IMG/VR virus record: IMGVR_UViG_3300046006_003408
Span: 1 to 28,387 of that record
Source of the DNA: a virus
DNA: 28,387 nucleotides
Reading direction: 5' to 3' (one strand)
Position numbers and translations under genes: made by a program. The notes below the pieces were generated by a model, which worked only from the letters and a program-made list of their open reading frames with translations, had not been told where the DNA came from and made no database searches. This document shows positions 14,970 to 23,125 of this stretch, one piece after another. The first letter of the stretch is position 1; each line of letters starts with the position of its first letter.

Positions 14970-15755
14970 TTACACGCCCACTGTGTTAAGCACAAAGCCT
15001 TGTGCTGCCATGGTGTTTGTAAGAGTTGCACTGCTTGTATTCCATGTTGTTACATAGGGTTGAACAGTGTTCTTGAGGTAGTAGTAGTTGGTTGCATCGG
15101 AACCTTGAGCACTTCCGCTAAGCACTTGAGCGCTTTGAGTGTCATATGCAGTAAGGCCATCCAATCCTTGGTAACTGCTGTTGCTTGCCAAGATGTTGTA
15201 ACCTTGTGCATTTGTGTTGTCAGCAGCAGTTGAAGTACTGAAGTTGCTGTTAGTGCCAGCTGTCCACAGCAATGTCTTTTCTGTAGCAACGTGAACACTG
15301 TAGAAAGTTTTACCAGTTGTGTATGCGCTACCAAATACTTGTGTGGGTGTAGCAATGTTGTTGTAAAGCCCGTAAAATGCCCACAAAGTTGTTGTATTTG
15401 CATTGATTGCTGTTGCTGTGCCGGGAATGTTACCAGTTATGCTGTTAACACTAATGGCAACTGGATTAGCACGGCCAGAAAATGTGCGGATCAAGTTGTC
15501 AAGATTGGTTTGCTTGTAAAAAGCATCTAGATATGCATTCAATGTGGCATAGCTTGTTGCGGTACCGCTGCTGTCTGTAACAGACACTGTGGTCCACACG
15601 CCGGTGCTAGCATATGTTTGATAGCTGGGCAGATCAACTACTGGTGTTACTACATTGGTTTGTCCAACTGGCACAAGTGTCAACAGGGTGAAGAAATCCA
15701 TGTTGCCAGTTAGGAACTCACCTGCAAATGTAGATCCATTTACGCGATCAGTCAT
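14970..15755 (-). CDS. Probable virion structural protein (Thr/Ser/Asn-rich)
   Basis: 261 residues, very rich in T, S, N, A, with only few charged residues and no cysteine, as expected for an exposed beta-rich particle protein. N-terminus MTDRVNGSTFAGEFLTGNMD then FFTLLTLVPVG. Middle segments such as TTLWAFYGLYNNIATPTQVF are aromatic-rich. It stands as its own unit: late promoter AATAAATA, a very good ribosome site (AAGGAG), and an intrinsic terminator. That package suggests high late expression, perhaps a decoration, fibre or major tail-type protein. I do not recognise the family. Confidence 0.75.
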   Translation of the reverse strand: MTDRVNGSTFAGEFLTGNMDFFTLLTLVPVGQTNVVTPVVDLPSYQTYASTGVWTTVSVTDSSGTATSYATLNAYLDAFYKQTNLDNLIRTFSGRANPVAISVNSITGNIPGTATAINANTTTLWAFYGLYNNIATPTQVFGSAYTTGKTFYSVHVATEKTLLWTAGTNSNFSTSTAADNTNAQGYNILASNSSYQGLDGLTAYDTQSAQVLSGSAQGSDATNYYYLKNTVQPYVTTWNTSSATLTNTMAAQGFVLNTVGV

Positions 15756-15796
15756 TGTTTATTCTCCTTGTAAGTGCAAGTATATTTTTGCATGAG

Positions 15797-15804
15797 TATT
15801 TATT
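15797..15804 (-). promoter_or_regulatory. T4-type late promoter (AATAAATA)
   Basis: 7 of 8 match on the minus strand, 42 bases before ATG 15755. The leader contains a small CTTG-CAAG hairpin and then AAGGAG. No long sequestering repeat is visible here, although read-through from the 15829 gene is possible. Confidence 0.65.
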
Positions 15805-15828
15805 AGGTTTGCCCAAATCACGCGGGTT

Positions 15829-17535
15829 TCACACGTCTTGTCGGCGTTTGTAAAGAACAAAGTTCTCATGATGGAACAGGGAGTTTTCGGGATTGAAAAA
15901 ACTTTGTTCATCTGTGTGGATGAAATCCCCATCTATTTTGGTAATAGTGTGAGGTTTTTGATCTTTTCTGTCCCCCCATCTGGATATCACTTGATCCCCA
16001 ACTTGAAATATATTCTTTCTTTTTGGTGCAGGCGCGTCTTCAGGAACATATCCAAACAAACTGGGCCTGCGATTTACTTGCCCCTGGGGATTTGCCATGC
16101 TGGCTATTGCACCAGCACTGGTTCCACCCGCACTTGCTGATTCTGAAACTGGTTTTCCAAATGCATTTAAGTTCCCGTTTTTGGCAACTTGAGTTTTTTG
16201 CCTGGTTATATTGTCAAGTGTTTTAGCATACTTGCCGGTATTTGCATCCGAGCGTGCTTGTATTTCTTTTTCTCTGGCGTCCAACTGTTTCCATTTTTCT
16301 ATAGCCCGTGCTTGACTATTACCATTGTCGGAAGCTTTTTTTAAAGCCTTTTCAGCAGCGGCACCTATTTGATGTCTAACTTCTTTTAGGTGTGTGGCAT
16401 CCAGCAGTTGCACTAACTGACCATCAACATATAGATTGTGCTTGATATTTCTACCAGGATTAAGACCTATCAAACGTTTGTGATATTCTAGAGCTTGGTC
16501 TTGTGTATCAAATGTTTTCACAGCGTCATGCATTTTGCTTTCATTACCATCTTTTTTAACAGAAACAAGCTTAACTGGTTGCGATGCTGATTTTTTTCCA
16601 GCTCTCCACTTTGCCAAGTCACTTTGTGCATGCTTCCAGCCTTTTATAGCTTCGGGTATATTAGTTTCTTCTCTAAAACCCCGCACATTTGATTGTCTAA
16701 CCCAGTCGTCGGGTGTCATCTGATGCTGTGAGACAAACTCTTTATGCAGTTGATGCGGGCTGATCGACAACTTTTGGCAAATACCACGCATGATTTTGTC
16801 TATGTTTTCATAGCTGTGATCTTGTGTTTTAGTCAATGCATGTTCAAGATCTTTAACGCCTTGACTGGCTTCTAGGTTTTCTTTCACAACTGGTAGGCGA
16901 GTCAGCAACTGCATGCGGTTGGCAGCACTGACAGGTGGTTTTTCTCCAGTAACAGGAGCAGGCCATTTTTGTTCTTGCACATAACGTCGCAAGCAGTTGC
17001 GTAGGTCACGCAAGCCTTGCGTGCGATGAATGTTTTCCCAAAGTTTCTGGCACACTGACCAGCGTGTGTCAGCATCAAGTTTCTGCCAGTTGGCAACATC
17101 ACGACGTAGTTTTTTATCAGCAGTGCTGGTGATTTTATAACTGCTCTCCAACTGCAATAATCTTTGATTTTGCATGGACTGCGGATAGGTTACCTCACTA
17201 CATGCATGCAGAAATTCGTGAGTAACACGGATCTGTTGGTCAATTTCGCTTTTTGTAAAATAACTTTTTTCGTCTCTAGCATGCTCACGTAATACTTCAG
17301 TATGCATGACATGCAAAAACTCATACAAACCTGTGCTGTTGGCTATTTGCAGCGTGTTTTCTGCGTATTCTCTTATTACATGATGACTTTCTGGCTCTTG
17401 ACGTAAAACATGCAAGGCAAGCAAGCCTTGGAAAATAGTATTAGAACACTCTGCAACATTAACTGGATTATTACCAGCCAAGCTTACTGTGGCATTTTGT
17501 GTTACGTATCGATTCAAATCTTGAAATAGTTTCAT
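15829..17535 (-). CDS. Large helical phage protein, probable virion component
   Basis: 568 residues. The N-terminal ~250 residues are helical and His/Arg-rich (LYEFLHVMHTEVLREHARDE). Around 340-375 is a compact domain (LVSVKKDGNESKMHDAVKTF then DQALEYHKRLIGLNPGRNIK). A charged coiled-coil region follows near 390-440. The C-terminus (FQVGDQVISRWGDRKDQKPH then TITKIDGDFIHTD) resembles a small SH3/KOW-like beta-barrel. Its start overlaps the stop of the 17532 gene by 4 bases (ATGA). It belongs to the late operon starting near 18920. No enzymatic motif recognised. Confidence 0.68.
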   Translation of the reverse strand: MKLFQDLNRYVTQNATVSLAGNNPVNVAECSNTIFQGLLALHVLRQEPESHHVIREYAENTLQIANSTGLYEFLHVMHTEVLREHARDEKSYFTKSEIDQQIRVTHEFLHACSEVTYPQSMQNQRLLQLESSYKITSTADKKLRRDVANWQKLDADTRWSVCQKLWENIHRTQGLRDLRNCLRRYVQEQKWPAPVTGEKPPVSAANRMQLLTRLPVVKENLEASQGVKDLEHALTKTQDHSYENIDKIMRGICQKLSISPHQLHKEFVSQHQMTPDDWVRQSNVRGFREETNIPEAIKGWKHAQSDLAKWRAGKKSASQPVKLVSVKKDGNESKMHDAVKTFDTQDQALEYHKRLIGLNPGRNIKHNLYVDGQLVQLLDATHLKEVRHQIGAAAEKALKKASDNGNSQARAIEKWKQLDAREKEIQARSDANTGKYAKTLDNITRQKTQVAKNGNLNAFGKPVSESASAGGTSAGAIASMANPQGQVNRRPSLFGYVPEDAPAPKRKNIFQVGDQVISRWGDRKDQKPHTITKIDGDFIHTDEQSFFNPENSLFHHENFVLYKRRQDV

Positions 17536-18635
17536 TTTGAACTCTTGGCTAAAGTTTCTTGGGCTGATCGAACAGCTTGAGCAGCACTGCGATAAATGCC
17601 TGCTTGTGTTATATGATGAACACGATCAGCAGGTTTTAACTTATTGATTTTGCTGAACTTTTCATGGTAATCTGCAAGCTTTTCATATTGTAGGGCTTTA
17701 TCGCCTTGCTGCTCAGCTTGCTGTGCAGCTACTAAATCTTCAGTGTGGGCGCCAGCTGGTCCTTGGGGAGAAACCCCTTCTTTTACCTGTTTAGCAGCAT
17801 AATAGTCATTAAACCAGTCAGCGTCTTTACTGCCAGCTGGGGGTTTGACCCAAACCTTATCAACTGGATTCCAATACACCCATCCTGAAGGTGCTTGTGG
17901 AGTAACAGGAACTTTCCAAACTTTTGTTGGTTGACCTTTAATATCCACTACTAAATCGGGCTTCTGAGGATCAAAAGGTTTTTGGTCTTGTTGTGCAGCA
18001 GGTGCTGCTGCTGGAACAGCTGGCGATGTAGATGTTGCAGACGTAGTATTGGAAGATGCAGATGCAGGACTAGCTGCAGGGCTGCCAGCTGCGGCAGCAG
18101 GAGCATTAGCTGTGGTGCTTGCAGCAGGTTCTTTTTGTGAACCGTCGCCTAGCCCTTGCTTGGCTTGTGCTTGCACTATACCTTGTTTCAAAAGCCCTTT
18201 TACAATCGCTTGGCTTGTAAGTGCATCGTCATTTATATTGACGTTGTTTTTGATATTAGGTATGTTAAACTGCTTTTGAACTTTGGCAAAAACTTTATCA
18301 ACATCTGCATCATCCAAGCCAATACGATTACTTGGTGCTTTGAAAAAATGACGCATGTTACCAAAACTTAATTCAGTCCAGTCTATGTTTTGACGCCCCA
18401 TTAGTAATCCCAACCATTTGAAGTTTTGATTAACATAATGTTCAAGTTCGCGTCGTCCAGCACGTTGTCCAGCCCGTTTTTCTCGGCCAGCCCAACCAGT
18501 TTTCTTTTTTGACCAATAAGTTTGGGCTTTTTTTACCAAATCACCCAGGGCTTCATTTGTGTCTTGATGTTGTATTTCATCAATAAAATTTATATTTTTG
18601 CGAATGTCTTCATAAACAGCAAGTGATTGGGTCAT
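17532..18635 (-). CDS. Phage protein with Ala/Ser/Pro linker, probable virion component
   Basis: 367 residues from ATG 18635 (MTQSLAVYEDIRKN), preceded by AGAGAAG; the longer frame to 18695 would overlap the gene before it. N-terminal ~160 residues are helical and basic (SKKKTGWAGREKRAGQRAGR). Residues ~170-235 are an Ala/Ser/Thr/Pro low-complexity linker (APAAAAGSPAASPASASSNT). A small Trp-rich domain follows (APSGWVYWNPVDKVWVKPPA), then a helical C-terminus. Two domains on a flexible tether suggests a structural or scaffolding role. Four bases separate it from the preceding stop, and it overlaps the next gene by four. Confidence 0.68.
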   Translation of the reverse strand: MTQSLAVYEDIRKNINFIDEIQHQDTNEALGDLVKKAQTYWSKKKTGWAGREKRAGQRAGRRELEHYVNQNFKWLGLLMGRQNIDWTELSFGNMRHFFKAPSNRIGLDDADVDKVFAKVQKQFNIPNIKNNVNINDDALTSQAIVKGLLKQGIVQAQAKQGLGDGSQKEPAASTTANAPAAAAGSPAASPASASSNTTSATSTSPAVPAAAPAAQQDQKPFDPQKPDLVVDIKGQPTKVWKVPVTPQAPSGWVYWNPVDKVWVKPPAGSKDADWFNDYYAAKQVKEGVSPQGPAGAHTEDLVAAQQAEQQGDKALQYEKLADYHEKFSKINKLKPADRVHHITQAGIYRSAAQAVRSAQETLAKSSK

Positions 18636-18639
18636 GGAT

Positions 18640-18888
18640 TTACTTCTCTTGATTCTTATATTCGCTAATTTTGCGGGTGAACTTTTTGTCATCATTTGTC
18701 AACAACGCACGCTGAAGACGGCGAATCAAGTCATCTGCTTGATCTTGACTGTAAGTTATACGGATTTGTTCACAAAGATTTGCCATGTTGGCAACTAGAT
18801 GAATAACACGGTTTTCTATAACACTGTGTTTGTTGCGGCTGCCAATGTGCCGGTCAAGTTCTTCAAGAATGCTAGATTTAGACTTCAA
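18640..18888 (-). CDS. Small conserved T4-like phage protein, TTG start
   Basis: 82 residues, helical, charged: SSILEELDRHIGSRNKHSVI then ENRVIHLVANMANLCEQI, ending DDKKFTRKISEYKNQEK. The pattern (leader helix, RNKH..ENR, then a helix pair and a basic end) matches a small conserved family I recall from T4-like marine phages with no assigned role. No in-frame ATG or GTG exists before residue 35, so TTG 18888, with GGGAA just upstream, is the best start. The GGGAA lies in the stem of the hairpin at 18892-18934. First gene of the late operon 18888-15829. Confidence 0.65.
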   Translation of the reverse strand: MKSKSSILEELDRHIGSRNKHSVIENRVIHLVANMANLCEQIRITYSQDQADDLIRRLQRALLTNDDKKFTRKISEYKNQEK

Positions 18889-18891
18889 AAT

Positions 18892-18934
18892 AGTTTCCCA
18901 TAAGCAAAAACATTTGCTTTATTTATGGGAAACT
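18892..18934 (-). promoter_or_regulatory. Inverted repeat around a late promoter, predicted read-through silencer
   Basis: Perfect 12-base arms AGTTTCCCATAA (18892-18903) and TTATGGGAAACT (18923-18934), with an inner GCAAA/TTTGC pairing. In minus-strand RNA the 3' arm holds GGGAA, the ribosome site for TTG 18888. The CATAAATA late promoter overlaps the 5' arm, so its transcripts would begin past that arm and leave the site free. RNA reading through from the helicase gene would keep both arms. Confidence 0.7.
18920..18927 (-). promoter_or_regulatory. T4-type late promoter (CATAAATA)
   Basis: 7 of 8 match on the minus strand, at the boundary between helicase and the structural operon, 31 bases before TTG 18888. 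Confidence 0.6.
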
Positions 18935-18945
18935 GATGTAAAAAA

Positions 18946-20343
18946 TTAACGTCGTATCAAGCTTGTTAGCTTGCTGAGATCCTGCATTTTGCTTGCAGCA
19001 ACTGGTGGTTGAGTATCTGATTTGGGCGGAGGTTGTGTGCTTTTTCTACGAAGATCAGCCAGCACATCTGTAACCACTCCTGCCTGTGCCTGTTGCACTT
19101 GACCTTGATCTTCAAGATCAAATATTTTCAGTGTTGCTGGATCATAGCCCAAAAACAACTTGCTGCCCACGCCACTGCTGCTACGTGTTTTAATAAACTG
19201 GATTTGGTATTGTCCACGTTCTTTCATAGCTTGTGTGGCATAGATTGTGATAACATTGTCTGCTGTGTGGATTTTGCTGATACCACCAGCAATCATGCTT
19301 TGATCATGTTCCTGCTCGTTGATTGAACCGCGATTTAGCTGACTGGCTGTCATGCAAAGTATTTTACGCTCCACAGCCAAGCCGCGAAGCTCTTCGGCAA
19401 CAAACTTGTCCTTGATAAACAAGTCACTGGGATTGATCTTTTTGTTGTTGGGATACAACAAATCCAAATAGTCCACAATCAAGGCGTCTGCTCGCTGCCC
19501 GGTTTTAATCTCATATGCCTTGAGATAGGCTTTGATGTCGTTGGTTGTGCTGCCTTGTGGCATTTGCTTGATGTGAAAAGTTCCTGATGAACGACTGGTT
19601 TGCTTGACTTTGATTTCCACGTCATCAAGTTTACGGAAAATATCAGTAGTTGCTACGCCAGTCAACATGCTGTCCACTCGCATGCTGGTTAGTTCTTCAC
19701 TGAGCTCGAGACTGATATAAATCACGTTGAGTTTTTGTTTAACAAAACTCAAACTGAGATTTTGCAAAAACAAACTTTTGCCCACACCGCTGGGTGCAGC
19801 CCAAATAGTGATTTCACCACGATTTACACCACCATATAGTTTCTGATCAACAGTTTTCCAGCCTGTGCTTACTTGTCCGTTGTTGCTTTTGATACGATTA
19901 AGACGTTCGCGTGGATCGGCAAAGTAATCTGTGCCTACATCACTTACCAAACTAATGAGAATGGCATCGCGAACTCGTTTCTCTACTTCACCATAGTTGC
20001 CCTTTTCAATAAGATCCACTGCCGATAACACAGCTTCAGCCAATGCACGATTTTTACAAAACTCTTCAATTTCCTGCAAAAAGGCTTCAATATGATGTGT
20101 GTTGATATCAGGAATCAACTCAAAGTTACTTTGAGTCTCAACATTGAGTTGTTGTATTTTTGGTAATGCTTTATGATCATCAACATAGTCCAAAATATAC
20201 TTGATGGCTTTGCGAAACTTTTGATTCCAATACTGTGGTTTGAGAATATTCTGACAGCGAATAAAAACTTCCTCACTGCTCATTAATATATCAATCAACA
20301 GCTTTTGCTTGGCCTCGCTGTATTCGTGTTTTTTAGAATCCAT
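18946..20343 (-). CDS. 41: Replicative DNA helicase, DnaB/T4 gp41-like
   Basis: 465 residues. RecA-type hexameric helicase that unwinds DNA at the fork and works with the primase next to it. N-terminal helical domain ~1-130. Walker A APSGVGKS at 183-190, the ISLELSEEL segment after beta-2, Walker B ALIVDYLDLL at 287-296, TASQLNRG with the sensor Gln near 330, and a final FIKTRSSSGVGSKLFLGYD segment typical of the family. A Pro/Gln-rich C-terminal tail (STQPPPKSDTQPPVAASK) ends in a helix that may bind a partner. Its start lies within the end of the primase gene (11-base overlap), so the two are coupled. Confidence 0.93.
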   Translation of the reverse strand: MDSKKHEYSEAKQKLLIDILMSSEEVFIRCQNILKPQYWNQKFRKAIKYILDYVDDHKALPKIQQLNVETQSNFELIPDINTHHIEAFLQEIEEFCKNRALAEAVLSAVDLIEKGNYGEVEKRVRDAILISLVSDVGTDYFADPRERLNRIKSNNGQVSTGWKTVDQKLYGGVNRGEITIWAAPSGVGKSLFLQNLSLSFVKQKLNVIYISLELSEELTSMRVDSMLTGVATTDIFRKLDDVEIKVKQTSRSSGTFHIKQMPQGSTTNDIKAYLKAYEIKTGQRADALIVDYLDLLYPNNKKINPSDLFIKDKFVAEELRGLAVERKILCMTASQLNRGSINEQEHDQSMIAGGISKIHTADNVITIYATQAMKERGQYQIQFIKTRSSSGVGSKLFLGYDPATLKIFDLEDQGQVQQAQAGVVTDVLADLRRKSTQPPPKSDTQPPVAASKMQDLSKLTSLIRR

Positions 20344-21370
20344 TGTTTTTACCCATGGCCTGTCGTAATACGCCTATTTTCAAATCACTTGTAGTGCGAG
20401 ACTGAATTATGCTTCTTATTGTAAACAACTCACCATAACGCTGAGCTGCATCTGCTGCATCTTTGCATGATTTTTCCCATTGTGGGAAACTCACAGCCCA
20501 ATCCAACTGTAATGCTTGATCAATTAAGTCTTGATTCTGTTGTTCTTGATCAGGCATTATGATTATTTGTTTGCCAGATTTTTGCAGCTGAGATATTTGC
20601 CCTTGACTTAACACATGGCTCATGACAGCTACACAATCAATACTTATGGCAGTCAAAAGTCCCTCAACTACAATCACAAAGTGTCTGCTATTATACAGCA
20701 CATGACTGTTGAACAAATAGTCTGTGGGCAACTTGCTGTTGACATATCTAGGCTGCCCAGCAGGTGGGGTTCCTGCCCATCGCGCACTGTAACCCACTGT
20801 GGCTTGTTTGTGATCTTTCATGGGAACGAGAACTCTGTGTTTCATTTTCCATCGTCCCCCGTGAGGTGACCAAAAGTATTCACTGTTTCTCATGATACTA
20901 GAGCCACGCTGATTGATATAGTGCCAAGCTTGTAGAAAATCAGGATCTTGATTGTTTTCCTCGACAAGTTTACTCATTAACTGGCTGTTCAAGGGCCAAG
21001 CATCAGGTTCAAACTTCACGTCTAACGTAATGGCCGGAAGAGAATCTGTGCTGGAGCTGCCTTCAAGGCTTTTTTGCAGCTCGTGCATTTTTAAACTGTC
21101 AATAATTTCTTGTGGAACAGACATCCACGACAGCAGCATGCGAAAACTGTCAGTTAGGCCATCACCTGTATATCTACAACGATATCCACAGTTATAACAA
21201 CTGTAGGAAACGTGTGATTGTCCATCAATCAACCAGTTGCCACGACCACGAGTGTCAGGCCTGTGTCCGCGATGGCTGCAACATACTGCATTTGCACTTT
21301 TCCAGCCTTTACTAGCGGTTCTAGCTCGCGCAGGAATCCATTGACCAACTACATCTGCTACAGATACCAT
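20333..21370 (-). CDS. DNA primase with zinc-binding and Toprim domains
   Basis: 345 residues. Makes RNA primers for lagging-strand synthesis. An N-terminal zinc site is visible: C30/C31 with H33 or H36, and C58-x-x-C61 (SCYNCGYRC). The C-terminal half carries Toprim-type motifs: VIVVEGLLTAIS (the catalytic Glu) and IIIMPDQEQQ, where the usual PDxD is PDQE, with Glu in place of the second Asp. Placed directly upstream of the helicase as in many phages. A weak ribosome site precedes ATG 21370, 8 bases after the stop of the 21379 gene, so it may be partly read from that structural gene's transcript. Confidence 0.85.
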   Translation of the reverse strand: MVSVADVVGQWIPARARTASKGWKSANAVCCSHRGHRPDTRGRGNWLIDGQSHVSYSCYNCGYRCRYTGDGLTDSFRMLLSWMSVPQEIIDSLKMHELQKSLEGSSSTDSLPAITLDVKFEPDAWPLNSQLMSKLVEENNQDPDFLQAWHYINQRGSSIMRNSEYFWSPHGGRWKMKHRVLVPMKDHKQATVGYSARWAGTPPAGQPRYVNSKLPTDYLFNSHVLYNSRHFVIVVEGLLTAISIDCVAVMSHVLSQGQISQLQKSGKQIIIMPDQEQQNQDLIDQALQLDWAVSFPQWEKSCKDAADAAQRYGELFTIRSIIQSRTTSDLKIGVLRQAMGKNNGF

Positions 21371-21378
21371 TACATGGT

Positions 21379-22191
21379 TTAGCTTTTGTAGAGTATTTTG
21401 TCAAACGTTCCTGTGTTGCCAAGAGCACTTTGATAAACAAAACGCACCCAGTAGAGATTTTGTGTGGTGCTGCCCTGCCATATTGTGGGCTGATCGTCGC
21501 CAGTCCATTGTTTGTAGTTGGTGTCAGCTGTTAGAGGAATGAAAAACCATTCGTTATCTGTGGGCACATTTTCTGTCAAACTGCCTTGCATCCAAAGCTT
21601 GCCCAACCAGTTGGTTGTGTAAACCACCCATGTATGAGTCCCCGAAGTCTCACCTGTTTGTGCATTGCCAGGTAAACTGGAACTCACGTATAAAATATCA
21701 GTCCACCAGTTGAGCGGTGTGGGTGTGAAGTTAGTGATTACTGTGGCTGGAACAAGTTCACGTTGAGTGCCAGCTAAAATTTCCACTGCCACATCAATGT
21801 CTTGATATTGATCACTGTAAAGAAAACGTTGCACATTGCTGTCATCAGTGCTGGTAAGCTGAATATTGTAAAATCCCAAAGGCAAAAACTGAATATCAGT
21901 TTCTTGTATGTCAACTACAGCTTGGCCTTGAGCAGCATTGGTAGTTGTGACACTTTTAACCAAAACTGTCTGTTGTGTTTCCACATTAATCATTTGAGCA
22001 GTTAGAGTGAGACCGGTAATGTCCACAGGTCTCCGATCAACATTACGCACCAGCATTTGCAGGGTGTTAGTAACGCCTTTGTATATTTTTTGCTTATATT
22101 GAATCATGGGCCATGTCTGCAGGAAAGTTCCAGGTGCATCATACATCCAATATAGCTGTTGTTGATAAGAATAAAGGGTAATAGTGGACAT
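21379..22191 (-). CDS. Probable virion protein, baseplate/fibre-like
   Basis: 270 residues, Trp/Tyr/Thr-rich with few lysines. Residues ~35-125 (KGVTNTLQMLVRNVDRRPVD, then ITGLTLTAQMINVETQQTVL and PLGFYNIQLTS) have the pattern of an immunoglobulin-like or BppU-type beta domain seen in phage baseplate and fibre proteins. The C-terminal part (NLYWVRFVYQSALGNTGTFD) looks like another beta domain. No clear ribosome site is seen at ATG 22191. A diverged late promoter lies upstream. It is oddly placed before the primase gene on the same strand. Confidence 0.68.
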   Translation of the reverse strand: MSTITLYSYQQQLYWMYDAPGTFLQTWPMIQYKQKIYKGVTNTLQMLVRNVDRRPVDITGLTLTAQMINVETQQTVLVKSVTTTNAAQGQAVVDIQETDIQFLPLGFYNIQLTSTDDSNVQRFLYSDQYQDIDVAVEILAGTQRELVPATVITNFTPTPLNWWTDILYVSSSLPGNAQTGETSGTHTWVVYTTNWLGKLWMQGSLTENVPTDNEWFFIPLTADTNYKQWTGDDQPTIWQGSTTQNLYWVRFVYQSALGNTGTFDKILYKS

Positions 22192-22223
22192 ATCATGAAT
22201 AAAATAGTGATTAATCTAATAAG

Positions 22224-22231
22224 TATTTAGC
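22224..22231 (-). promoter_or_regulatory. Diverged late promoter (GCTAAATA)
   Basis: 6 of 8 match to the late consensus with the TAAATA core, about 33 bases before ATG 22191, in the 63-base divergent gap with the 22255 gene. Confidence 0.45.
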
Positions 22232-22254
22232 TGAACTGTTACAAGGAAACTGCT

Positions 22255-22629
22255 ATGACACCACAGGAACTAACCGACTTGCAACAAAGATATCCCTTTC
22301 TCAGTGTAGTGCAATATCTCAACAACGAGTATCTAGGAATCATTCAACAAGCTGATCAACAGTTTATCAACATTTATGCTTGGGATGACAACTGGACTGA
22401 TGTTCGCAAGAAAAGGTTTCTAGTTTGTGGTGAAACTTGGTGGTGGGAAAGCAACAGAAATATCCCCATAAATTTGTTTATGGGGCAAGACTTTCAAGAG
22501 TTTAGAACCGTATTAAAAACTTTTGCAAGCAAAGAAAGTCGTGTAGTTCAAGGTCCCACAGTAAATCTACGTGAAATGTTAAACAAACGAGTAAAACGAC
22601 GCACCATTACTTTGGTGCGCGAAGTTTAA
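22255..22629 (+). CDS. Conserved small phage protein of unknown function
   Basis: 124 residues with AAGGA 9 bases before ATG 22255. Features: YPFLSVVQYLNNEYLGIIQQ, an acidic/aromatic segment (YAWDDNWTDVRKKRF), GETWWWESNRNIPINLFM, and a basic C-terminus (NKRVKRRTITLVREV). This order, especially GE.WWWESNR.IPIN followed by RVKRR, matches a conserved family I recall in T4-like marine phages; no function is known to me. It is alone on the plus strand here and converges with the next gene, overlapping it by 4 bases. Confidence 0.75.
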   Translation: MTPQELTDLQQRYPFLSVVQYLNNEYLGIIQQADQQFINIYAWDDNWTDVRKKRFLVCGETWWWESNRNIPINLFMGQDFQEFRTVLKTFASKESRVVQGPTVNLREMLNKRVKRRTITLVREV

Positions 22630-23075
22630 TCGCCTAGAGTACTAACTTTCACTCTCACTTTTACAGTTTTACCATCAGCACTGACTTTTGGTTCAAACTT
22701 AACACGCTGTTCTCTTAGATATTGAGTTTCTTCTTGTCGACTCCACTTTTGCCAGTGCTGCATGGTTTTCCATGCAAGCGTGCGGGCCACCAGTTCATTG
22801 TTTACAGCCAAAATAGCATAAAAATCATCACTGTTTTCCACGGCACGCAAGCGCACACTGAACTGGTCGCTTGCATGCTCGAGACTTACGAGAATATCTC
22901 GCAGTTCACGTGGCTGGCAACGTGGATTGCGCCACATCCAAACATCACCATGCAAGCGTTGACGAAACTTACCTGCAAGTTCTGCGTCTTCAATATATCC
23001 CAAATCCCAAGTGTTGTCTTCATGCACCACATGGGCATGACATCCAAACATTGAACTGGCTAGCTGTAGCTGCAT
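22626..23075 (-). CDS. Hypothetical phage protein
   Basis: 149 residues starting MQLQLASSMFGCHAHVVHED, with a good AGAGAGG ribosome site. Two short beta-like segments, then a charged helical part (TMQHWQKWSRQEETQYLREQ) and a Val/Lys beta end (KTVKVRVKVSTLGD). Several His, Trp and Cys near the N-terminus (CHAHVVH, WMWRNPRC) could bind metal, but the spacing fits no family I know. It is the last gene of the 26603-22626 run and may also have its own promoter at 23097-23125. Confidence 0.6.
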   Translation of the reverse strand: MQLQLASSMFGCHAHVVHEDNTWDLGYIEDAELAGKFRQRLHGDVWMWRNPRCQPRELRDILVSLEHASDQFSVRLRAVENSDDFYAILAVNNELVARTLAWKTMQHWQKWSRQEETQYLREQRVKFEPKVSADGKTVKVRVKVSTLGD

Positions 23076-23096
23076 GATTATACCTCTCTATGTGTT

Positions 23097-23125
23097 ATAT
23101 TATAATGATTGTGAAACTTCGTCAA
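23097..23125 (-). promoter_or_regulatory. Sigma70-like promoter for the 22626 gene
   Basis: TTGACG at 23120-23125 on the minus strand (5 of 6), with TAATAT at 23097-23102 at a 17-base spacer, or TATAAT at 23099-23104 at 15 bases. It overlaps the last codons of the upstream gene. Confidence 0.45.

Noticed and set aside
15756-15796. CTTG-CAAG mini-hairpin in the 15755 leader as a fourth silencer
   Set aside because: The stem has only four pairs, lies wholly downstream of the promoter, and so would be present in late RNA too.
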